From Setaria digitata (taxonomy: Eukaryota > Nematoda > Chromadorea > Rhabditida > Setariidae): 64,000 nucleotides of DNA. Under the pieces are notes generated by a model. That model saw only the letters and a list, made by a program, of their open reading frames with translations, was not told where the DNA came from and made no database searches. Position numbers and translations under genes: made by a program. The stretch lies in assembly GCA_003640385.1 (NCBI GenBank), contig RCAB01000115.1, forward strand, positions 88,552 through 152,551. Direction: 5' to 3'. This document shows, one piece after another, positions 54,901 through 64,000 of this stretch (the stretch's first letter is position 1; every line of letters starts with the position of its first letter).

Positions 54901-57543
54901 TCACATGGGTTTAACAGTTACTTCACTGATTAGCTAATTTTAGTGATAAGGAGATATTTTTCAGTGTAAACATGTTCACTTTGATGCATCAACTTTAGAC
55001 GATGATGATATTTATGGTCCTCCACGTAAAAAAATTTTTCGACGAACTAGAAATTCTTTATTTACTGATCTACCGGTAATTTTTGAAGCTTTTTAAGCGA
55101 AGTTTTAACATACTCTAAAATTTGAATAAATTCAGAGTTTCAAAAGATATTTTATAAAATGGTTTGTTTTATTTTTTCTTTTTTTCACTGAAGAACATGT
55201 TTCAAGCAAATGTGTGGTATCCTTCTTTGTTTATTTAATGTTGAAAAGAATCAATTGATATAAATTATATAGACCATATAGCAAGTCGGTTAAGATTCCA
55301 GCGAATAGCTTGGTAAAATTTCTTTCTGTTTCTAGTGAATTATTTCCAGCCCATTCACCGTATTGAACCGCCTTTACCTTCAAATCGGCCAGCTGTTTTA
55401 CCAACCAACAAAAATCCTGCGGATGCAGTTTTTCCGGCATTAATTGAATCCGAGGAGTTAATCCCACCTCAGATATATCTCAAGCTGGCTCCAGCAATGA
55501 GGTACAATTTCTATCATGTGAAATAAAATTTGTTTCGTAAACATGAGGAGAAAAAGATTGGAAGAAATTTAAACCTTGCTGTTGACAGCGCTCTTTCTTA
55601 ATTTCATGAATTAAATATAGGCATTATTTTCAGTTCCCTCGCTCTGCGATCTCTAATGAAATCGCGTGGTGTTTCAACTATTGGCGATCTGGCTCGTATG
55701 TCAGAGCAAGACATCGAAACGTTTCCATTTCGTGGTCCCAAACTAAGTCGTTTTCTGAGAGCACTTGAAGATCATTTCAGAATGGTTTCTAGTTTTTTTT
55801 TTTTTTTTTTTTTTTTTGTTTTTTGTTTTTTGTTTTTTGAAAAAATAGGGAAAGTCATGTGCTGTATCAAACAATATCACCGATAATGCTAGGTTTATTT
55901 TACATTGATAGAAAGGTTTGAAAAAAGCGATTGAGCTACGGTCGAAAAAGTTTTATTTGCTTAACACAAAAAACAATTTGACCGAACAGAATCGATGCGT
56001 GCATGATTTCAGAGATGGTTTCATTTAATTCTGCACTAGGAAAAAAGATTAAAAGAAAGAGAAAGCTGCAACTTGCTTCATAAATAATTTTTCAGTGGTC
56101 TATAATTTATTTTAGTTATTTACAAATAAATATTTCCTATAGAAAAATATGATGAGCAAGGAAGATGCTATTGAACTGGAGAGAATTATGAAACGTACGT
56201 TAAACTCGCCTGGTGATTTCGTGAAAGAAATTCATTCCAAGCCTATAGACGAACAGAAGATGGCTAAAGAAGAGCAGGAACCACATGCACCTGATGTGTT
56301 GGATAAAATAAATTCTGAAGTTGATATAAATGAAATTAACAACCACCCACCTAAGCACGGTTATGTGAATCCATTCCAAAATGGTTCCAAACGATTCATA
56401 CCATGCCCTGCCAAGCGTTTAGGTAGCGAAATGACTAGTTATTCATCACCAGAAAAACAAGCGGATCAGGAAAACAACCAAACTATAGCACCCTTCGAAA
56501 TAAAAAAGATTCGAGCTGAGAAACAAGGTTTTTATTATTTTATCTTAGTGTTGTCTTTAAGGGATTGGTTCCTTACATTTCATTCTGTAACGTGCTATCT
56601 ATTTCGGAAATTTAACGACCGCTGATCAGGCTGCCCTTTCTACTAACAGATTATATTACGTCTATACATACTTCTGTAGTATATCGACATTTTAGAGTGT
56701 TTGGAGTTCCTTAATTGTATTTAACGAGAATAAAGTTCTACTTCACTTCGTAAATTAGCAAATTTTTAGATGGCAGTCGGTTTAAATTTGGTTACCCTCA
56801 GTTTGTGAAGAATCAAAAGCACGTTAATGGTAATGGCTCAGATAACTACAGAGGAAGCAACTCTGTAAACTCATCGTCGTTATCGGAACACAGCAGTAAA
56901 GAGGAAGGATTTGGTATAAATTCACAGATGGAACTACGAGGTGGAAATATCAGAAATCGTGAGCTGAAATCAAATAGAAATAAAAAAATGAAGCCTGAAG
57001 GAGACAACGATGAACACGATGATATTACTGGTTCACTCAGAAATGCCTATCGTATATTCCTAATGGATCCAGTTTTTGCTGCAGTAGCAGGTATCTCTTT
57101 TGAAGTCCAAAATTTCTGTGGGTTTGTCGTCGTCGAGATCGTAGGAGTCAGATGTTTACTTTAAATCTTGCTTTTAGCGCAATTTATTCTGGAACATTTG
57201 TATTTCGAATTCATCTCATACTTTAAGGTTTAGCAGTCACTTTCCTACTTCCCAATTAAATTGAACTTAATGTTTTATTCATAGTATCGGTTGATTTGTT
57301 GCGTAGTTAACGTCATGTGGTGAATTATTTGTGCAATGAAAAGAAAAAGTTTATTAAAATCACAAAATCATAAGTCAGTTGAAGATTTTTCAGTGATTTG
57401 GAAGAAATTTTCATAGGCGTAATCTTTCAGGTGTTTGTCCAGCAGAAAAGTTCAACAGTGAACAATTGTTGTCTTTTTCTCAAGCATGTGCTACTTTTCA
57501 AATGGCAATTCTTAGTTCTTTTGCAAAAGTCAACAAGAAATAA
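48926..57543 (+). CDS. rif-1: RIF1 homologue (PP1-recruiting replication-timing and DNA repair factor)
   Basis: Twenty-three exons (48926-48948, 49333-49501, 49604-49639, 49712-49804, 49964-50104, 50529-50589, 50657-50768, 50911-51049, 51241-51429, 51714-51910, 52311-52392, 52844-52980, 53054-53146, 53370-53571, 53770-53827, 54182-54312, 54544-54756, 54965-55075, 55350-55501, 55634-55784, 56143-56527, 56770-57090, 57431-57543) give about 1102 aa; human RIF1 has about 2470. Matching blocks are LFEAWASVYDAV, YSGPYDTALLAQLGPVF (human YTGTYDSELLEQLSPLL), LTDHQKEKL (human LTDHQKEVL), a SILK motif (54613-54624), a KHVHF motif (54968-54982), and the conserved C-terminal domain VFPALI...STIGDLARMSEQDIETFPFRGPK, then a final helical block. 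Most of the N-terminal HEAT array seems missing: the first ATG lies just before the region aligning with human residues around 630. Exon 3 and the ends of exons 7 and 14 are the least certain. Confidence 0.85.
49152..49270 (+). repeat. two tandem copies of a ~60 bp unit in RIF1 intron 1
   Basis: Copies at 49152-49217 and 49220-49270 share cgagttaattta, aaatgctcca and ccattcatt.ggtt. The first has an extra poly-A run. A local duplication without inferred function. Confidence 0.75.
51596..51640. repeat. (ATT)n-like microsatellite in a RIF1 intron
   Basis: Imperfect ATT/ATTATT units between exons 9 and 10 of RIF1. Simple sequence. Confidence 0.85.
55793..55840 (+). repeat. poly-T run followed by tandem gttttttg units in RIF1
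   Basis: Directly after the exon 20 donor, a run of about 24 T is followed by three gtttttt units. The run abuts the donor GTTTCT. It is simple sequence prone to slippage. Confidence 0.85.
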
Positions 57544-58557
57544 TGCTTGGAATATTATTCAAAAAGTTGTGCAGCTTCTGTTAAACTATTATTACCTCAG
57601 TATTTAGCTTAAAATCCCTCAAGTATTGTATTATATGCATTTTTCCGGTCGTTTTTGAATTTTTTCCTCTTTTATTTTTTGAAACATTCGTTCATTGTGC
57701 TCGATTTTTCATAAATTTGTACTTTTTTGCTAATTTCTCGGCTTTTTAAAACGAGTAAAAATTTTGCCACCAGAACAACCTTGTTTTTCTTAAACACATG
57801 GTACATGATGTTCGTAGTGAACTTTTTTCTTTTTTACTTTTTTAATTGATTCATACTTGTTTTTATTGTATTGCATATTCTGGATCTTCATCTTTTCTAA
57901 ATCTATGCTTTTTTAATTCACATTACAATTAAAACATTTTTGTTGCAAAAGCAGTTATTGATTGGTTTAGATAAGAATTTTATATTTTAATTGGATGATG
58001 GGAGTATGAGCAGAAATTATCTGTAACACAATGTCAACGTTTTTTGACTTCTCATTGTTCTTATATTGCATATAATACTTGTACTTTACTATTAATTATA
58101 TTGGTATTTTTCGTCCACTTCATCATGAAATTTATGAAGGCAATAAATTGATTAAGCAATAAAAGTAAGGAGCATGATAATATCATCCCAACATTGCTGG
58201 TTTTTGCGAGGGGACAAAGGCAGGTAGATAGCCAATGGACTATGCTCCTTAATCATTTCACCTGCAAATATTGAGACATTTCCATATGGCAGTTTCCAAG
58301 TTTTCAGTAGCCGTAATTACTGAAATTAGTTTCCAGTGGAACTTAGTTACGTGGAATCGTGACCTATATGTCCGTCCAACTCTCGATACATCACTTCATT
58401 CCTAATTGATATTGCAGGATGTGGTCGATGGGATGTTGGTTATCTCGGCGATGGAAAATTGCTTTACTTTCTAATTGTTTTCGACAGTCGTCGGCTCGGG
58501 TCATTTCTTTTCACTTTTTAAATTAAATAACAAAAATTGTTAGGTGCTAGACTATAT
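57544..58557. other. intergenic between RIF1 and DHRS1
   Basis: About 1.0 kb on the same strand as both genes. It contains the RIF1 3' UTR and the DHRS1 upstream sequence ending in TTGTTAG at 58526-58532, which may be an acceptor. No exons recognised. Confidence 0.5.
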
Positions 58558-61047
58558 ATGGAGTTATCTGTGGATGTTTCTGGCAACCCGGTCTGTACAA
58601 GTAATTCGCTTACTCCTTTAGGTATTTTCTCGTATATTCATAATTCCAGAGCAGACTTTTTTCTATTATTCCCTCCTGTTGCAGAACTTATGCGTAAGTT
58701 GGGAGAGAAAACCCATTCCGTTTTTATTTTATGATTTTTATAATGAATTTGCAAAAAAAAGTTGCATTAAATTAACTGAATATATTTCAAGGCATCGAAA
58801 GATGTGAAACCATTGAAAGGACGCATAGCTTTAGTAACGGGTGGTGCGCGAGGTGTTGGTAGGGGTGTTGCATTGCAGCTTGGTGAAGCCGGTGCTACAG
58901 TATATATTTCAGGACGGAAACCGGAGTCGAGTTCCGGGAAACCTACTTTGCAAGATACCGTCAGTGGTTAGTCCTCTCCTTTTTCTGCAGCCACAAAATT
59001 TTGGTCACTTTACCTTACAAAGGAATTGTGATATCACGTAATTACTATTAAACTAATTACCTATGCCACCAAGTAGGTCTATTTTCTATTTTCACGACTT
59101 TGAAGAAAAATTCTTGCATTTATAGAAGTTTCAAGCAGAGGTGGTAAAGCCATTCCAGTGTATTGCGATCACAGTAAGGATGACGAAGTTAAGGAGCTTT
59201 TCGAAAGAATTGCCAAAGATGAAAACAATCGATTAGATGTGCTGGTCAACAATGCCTTCTCAGGAGCAACCGCATGTTTTTGCCAAACATATGAAAATTC
59301 TAATAAAATTTCACGAATCAGTGCAAATGCTAAAAAAAAAAATGAATGGATTTGCTTAGGAACGAAATTGTAGATCTTTGTTGGTTTTTGCTAAGCTATC
59401 ATTTCCTAATTAATTCCTTCTACTATTCGTCTTTCCTCGGTAAGGGATAAATTCTATCTAATGATATACTATTTATTTCTCCATTGTTAGTTTTTTCCCT
59501 CGCTGAAGTTGTGTCAACACCGGCTAATGCTGAAAACTATTCGAGAGCATATTTTCACTTCGCTAAGTCTTTCGATTGATCTAGGCATTGATAAAGTTAT
59601 GACTAAACTATTATATTATTCACTTATGTCATTTATACTATCGGAAGTGCAGAGTTTTAGAAATTTTTTTAAATATTTCAATTTACAGGCAATGGAAGAA
59701 AATGCAGGTAAAAAATTCTTCGAGTGTGAACCATCATTTTGGGATGAAATTAACAGTGTTGGTTTGCGAAACGTTTATGTTTGTTCGGTTTTGGCTTCAC
59801 GCATGATGGTTCCACGTCGAAAAGGATTGATTATAAATATCAGCTCAGCAGCTGGCGTACGCTATTTCTTCAACGTGCCCTATGGTGTGGGTAAAGCTGC
59901 TGTAGGTTTTTTGTTATCGCAGTGATAATTGATAATTTTGTATATATGAACGTTGTCAATGTATTGTAATGTTAACTGGGATGAAAGTTGGTTGACTGTC
60001 ATTTTAATTTGAAAGTTCAGCTGTAGTATTCCTGTAAAAGGAATAACTGCAAGAGGGATGTTGCATGGTTAGATTAGTGAAGTTTCAAGTTATCGGACCC
60101 AAGTAGTCAGTTATTCGAATTATTGGTTCCTAAAGAATCAGAGCTATTTAATTGTTATGAATTTTAAGGTTCTTATTGACAATCTTAATAATTTATTCTG
60201 AAATTGTACGATTCCTCTTATAAGACACGACTTATTATCTTGTCTTTGTGTCAGTATCATTTTGTCGGAGATGATTATGTGCTTTTCGAAAAATTTAGAT
60301 TGACAGGATGTCTGCTGATATAGCAGAAGAATTGAAGGATTATAAGATAACAGTAGTATCGTTGTGGCCTGGAACAGTTAAAACCGAGAAATCATACGAT
60401 TGGTTACAGACTGGAAAGCTGAGCCAACTTACTAAAATGCCACAGGTGTCCGACTTAACTGAATTTAAACACTCAGTTTTTAAGTAGCGCTTTTTTTTCA
60501 TCTGTGGTATCTTTTTACAGTTAACCTGATTCGTATCATGTGTCACTATGTTTTGTTTTGAAACACATTTATATTCTGGTGTCATTTGATAGAGAAGGAA
60601 TCTTAAATAACATCAGTTATATATTCTTCATACATAGTTATAGGCTCAATTAGAACGTATGATGAAGAAAGGAGAAACACCTGAATTTGTTGGACGAGCT
60701 GTGATGTGTTTAGCTTATGATGAGCGGGTATTTAGGAAAACTGGTTGCGTACTTATGACTGGTGATCTGAGCAATGAATATATGTTTGCTGATAATGATG
60801 GTTAGTATTTATCATTGCTGTTAAGTATAACCTTCCAAATTAAGATATAGTATAATATAATGAGTAACACGCTCAAATATTTTCGTATCGTTACTTATTT
60901 CCAGGAAAAATACCTTCGAACATGAGAAGTGTATCCGCGGCGTTGGATTTCTTTGGGTTTGCAAGGGTGGCAAAATTAACGCCAAGTTTTCTGAAATTTC
61001 CGGCCACATTTCTTCATTTATCTTCCAATAAATTTTATAAATTGTGA
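58558..61047 (+). CDS. dhrs1: Short-chain dehydrogenase/reductase of the DHRS1 type
   Basis: Exons 58558-58590, (58685-58693), 58792-58966, 59126-59271, 59689-59901, 60299-60445, 60644-60800 and 60905-61047 give about 337-340 aa; human DHRS1 has 313. DHRS1 is an ER/mitochondria-associated SDR acting on steroids and xenobiotic carbonyls. Motifs in order are: cofactor loop TGGARGVGRG, LDVLVNNAFSG, FWDEINSVGLR, catalytic Ser in INISSAAG, catalytic Tyr/Lys in VPYGVGKAA, and SLWPGTVKTE. The C-terminus (FLKFPATFLHLSSNKFYKL) resembles the membrane-associated tail of DHRS1. The N-terminal exon is inferred from phase only, and a 9-nt microexon AACTTATGC with good splice sites may be included. Exon 3 must end before GCATGT, that is, a GC donor, to match the human length across this junction. 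Confidence 0.9.
60169..60253 (+). repeat. interspersed repeat, copy 1 (in DHRS1 intron)
   Basis: 85 bp from gttcttattgacaatc to tttgtgtca, nearly identical to the reverse complement of 63920-64000, with a 4-bp length difference (aaga) and a few substitutions. It lies in the intron between DHRS1 exons 59689-59901 and 60299-60445. Confidence 0.88.
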
Positions 61048-63919
61048 GTTAAATTTTGCCTCGTCCAAATTCATGGTTAGAGCTGGGAAGTTCTATATCG
61101 TTAAAAAAACATTAGTAGCAGATAAACACGAACAGTTATTCAAACCTTCTAAAGCAGATATGTAGAGGCTTTCTTCTGTTAAAATCTTCAAATCGTTGTT
61201 TTTTTCTGATATTATTGAGCTGCTTGCTCATATACCTTTTATGTTTTTCAAGTAGTTTGTATATTGCTATTATAAAAAACAAATGTAACATTGGTCTGAT
61301 TAAGGGACATATTTAATTTGATTCTCCTTCCTTATGTATGAATATAGAAACTGAGTAATACCGCCACAGAAGATAATTGTTATTTTGGAAGGATTCAAAA
61401 AAAAGAAAAAAAAATGGAAGCATTGCAATTAATTGTTTAAATAGCTGGAAGAGGAGGATATAATCCGTTTGTCCGCTTTACTTTTTTTACCTCTACAGTA
61501 GCACTTACCCAGTGCTATTAATGAAGTATTTTATTTTCATCGAAATATTGTAAAATAGTACTTGATTTTTATATGTATTGCCTGCTTAGTTTATTAGCAT
61601 ATAAGGTCAATAGCGAAGCGCTTTGACAGTCGCTTGCACGCATTTGTAAAATTTATATCACTGGGGATAAGTCTTTATGTTGATGATATCCTGTAGTGTA
61701 TTTTAGAGCTTTTCGCAGATATAATAGAATGCTCACCATTAAAACTGATTGATTGCAGAAAATCTGGAAACAATGAGCATATGTGAAATCATGATTTTTT
61801 TTTTCTGTTTAAACAATCTTCCAATCAAATTTATTCTTCCCTGCTTTTTATATTCTTGGCTAACCAAACTGGAGTAAAGCTGCTAAATTAATATTATAAT
61901 GATTCTGTTAGTTCTCAACGTTATTTACCACATATTTCCGATAAAAGAAGGCTAGAAGCCTACTTAATGTTAAAAAAATTTTTTTTCTGACCAGAACCTT
62001 ATCTTTATTATTTTACGTGTTTTTGATATATGCTCAGACTAGAAGTTTGAATATCACTTTTACAAAGTTAGGTGACACTTTTGGAAAATGAAGTGTTACA
62101 CATTTTCTTTTGACGTTGTTAGCAGCATTTCAAACAAGAGATCGGTTTTTTACCTAGAACTTTTTTCAAGATGCAGTTTCGTTTTAAATATAGCAAAGCA
62201 ATGGTACATATGAAAATAACCTTTGATATGATAAGAATTTTTCGTCTTAATTTTTTTGTATACATTTTCTCGTATAAAGTGAGAGTATGGCAAATCAAAA
62301 TAAAATCAATGATTGCTTGCTGAAATCGGAAAAGCATTATTGTTATATATGGACTTTACATGAACTGAAGTGCAGGGCAAACTGGATAGTTAAATTAATG
62401 CAAATGTAAACTTGGTTTCTGTTAGTGGCTTTTATTCGCTGTTGCCTAAATAAAATATTGAATTAAGTGAACTAATAAATGGATTCTTGGGCGAACCAGG
62501 ATTGTCGTGTCGAAGTCATTCCGACCTCATTTAATTAAATATAATTAAAGACGGAAGAGGTCACAAGACAAGGTTTAATCAAGAATATTGTTAGAGGTAA
62601 TCTGGAATTCTTAATGTTGTTGAGAAGAAGGTTGGAGAGGCGAAAGTTGGACGAATTGCAAATAATTCCGAATGCCTGCTCAATTCTGAAATGAAATAAA
62701 ACAGAATCATTTCAAGAGAAACTTCCTTGGAGGTCAAGATTTTCTGATCTCGATAAATCTATTCATAAAAACCAATTGTTCTTTCCGAAATGAACTAAAG
62801 TAGTAGTTTTTTCATAACACATTCTAAATTACTTTTTTCCATTATCTCTACTTTTTCCATTATCTCTTTTTCTTCCATAATTTTTAAAGTGTTTAATTGG
62901 TTTTATAGGCTAACTCTTTCACGCCATTCTTGCTTCATCTGTCCTCAACATTTTTATTCTATCAAAAATTTACATCAGCTAAAAACGAATATTGCAGTAA
63001 AATTGTTCGATTCTGTTTTTCTGCAAATTTTTTTTTTCTTCTATACTCTGTCTAATTGACTCCAATTGCAATATTATAACTTCATCTGCAAACATTTTCA
63101 AAATCATTTTTGCTTCAGTAATTTAATAAGCTTGACCACATCTGTGAGGTCCTTCTTTTGTTTGTTTGTTTGCTCTTTTTACTGCTTTCATAATCTTAAC
63201 AGCGTTATTCAAATTTTCTACAGAGTAGCTATTTAAAAAATTTTTGTTATGGTTTTAAAATACCTTGAAAACCACTCTCATCCTCTGTATTCCCTTGATT
63301 TGTATTGCTTTCTTAACATTTATGATTTTTATGCATGATGATAGGAAATAAAAAATTTACTTATACACGATTGGTATATTGAAATTGTTGACTGTTTCAG
63401 TTTTAATTCATCTGATAGCCCTCATCCATGCCTTTTTCTCTCTACTTCAAAGTTTGAAATCTGATAGGTTGCTTGCAATCAAAACTGAAAAAAAAGCTGT
63501 TCGTAAAATCAAGAAGTATAAAGTAAACGAGTGCGACACAAATTTCCTATGCTCGCCAGTTTTGTTCCAAAATTATTTGTACTTTTTATTTTCGAAAGTA
63601 TGAATAGCACTTTTTCCAAACACAATTTCAGTTTTTCAAACAACCTTAAATTCTGGACGATAAGCAATTATTTTTGACGCGAACTCCACTTTGCGCCTTG
63701 TGATGACTTGAAATGAAAATATGTACTATGCAAAATACTATAAATTCAACTTATGAAAGTTGAAACTTGCCTTCGCACATTTTTGTTAAAACTTTAATGA
63801 GGGAATAAGATTTATTTTTCCAAGGATCTAAAATAGAGTTTACTCAAATGAACAAAAATTCAAAAGTATTTAAATTTTGAAATGCTACTTAATTTGCTTT
63901 TCCAAACGTTCCCAAAAAA
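61048..63919. other. 2.9 kb gene-free stretch downstream of DHRS1
   Basis: AT-rich sequence. A 63379-63603 frame begins with a hydrophobic segment but has no ATG and no family resemblance; it directly follows a TTTCAG-like site. A minus-strand frame at 62119-62337 is likewise unsupported. Nothing else recognised. Confidence 0.5.
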
Positions 63920-64000
63920 TGACACGAAGACAAGACAATAAGTCGTGATAAGAGGAATCGTACAATTTCAGAATAAATTATTAAGATTGTCAATAAGAAC
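63920..64000 (-). repeat. interspersed repeat, copy 2 (at window edge)
   Basis: Reverse-complement copy of 60169-60253, about 3.7 kb away. The window ends inside or at the end of the element, so its true length is unknown. Similarity stops sharply at the internal edge (63920). Confidence 0.88.

Noticed and set aside
63379..63603. Hydrophobic N-terminus followed by a basic stretch, possible secreted peptide
   Set aside because: The frame begins with TTG, has no ATG, and resembles nothing.

Overview
The window is nuclear DNA from a nematode, most probably a filarial species (Brugia/Onchocerca/Dirofilaria type). The evidence is very AT-rich DNA, genes split into many short exons, T-rich TTTTCAG acceptors (several immediately upstream of start codons, as expected for spliced-leader trans-splicing), and a retinoid X receptor, a nuclear receptor retained in filariae but absent from Caenorhabditis elegans. 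All gene models below were built by hand from splice signals, reading phase and protein-family similarity. Exon edges are phase-consistent, but no transcript data were available.

Left part (0-12 kb), all on the minus strand. There is an orphan C-terminal exon at the edge. It is followed by a PIG-X homologue (GPI mannosyltransferase I subunit) surrounded by decayed copies of its own exons, then a NEK6/NEK7-type kinase (nekl-3), a HAP40/F8A homologue (huntingtin partner), and Mediator subunit MED22. MED22 and HAP40 lie about 375 bp apart and look like a candidate operon.

Middle part. From a shared upstream region with MED22, the plus strand carries an SLC25 EF-hand carrier (SCaMC, ATP-Mg/Pi type) and then a homologue of NELF-E, a subunit of the promoter-proximal pausing factor NELF. 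C. elegans is reported to lack NELF, so this is the most surprising gene here. It is about twice the vertebrate length and carries eight FDxYK repeats. After 3.3 kb without genes comes RXR (25.6-32.1 kb, plus), convergent with mitochondrial trans-2-enoyl-CoA reductase MECR (33.4-36.4 kb, minus).

Right part. A 12.5 kb gene-poor stretch (36.4-48.9 kb) contains a decayed 28S rRNA fragment, a small two-exon single-pass membrane protein of unknown function, and a possible tyrosine-phosphatase relic. It is followed on the plus strand by a compact RIF1 homologue (23 exons, about 1102 aa, PP1-docking motifs and conserved C-terminal region) and by an SDR enzyme of the DHRS1 type. The last 3 kb hold no recognisable gene. 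A short repeat at the window end is an inverted copy of one inside a DHRS1 intron.

The genes are a mixed set: transcription (MED22, NELF-E, RXR), replication timing (RIF1), mitosis (NEKL-3), mitochondrial metabolism (MECR, SCaMC), and GPI-anchor synthesis (PIG-X). No single pathway is clustered here. The main biological interest is the apparent retention of ancestral animal genes lost from C. elegans (NELF-E, RXR).
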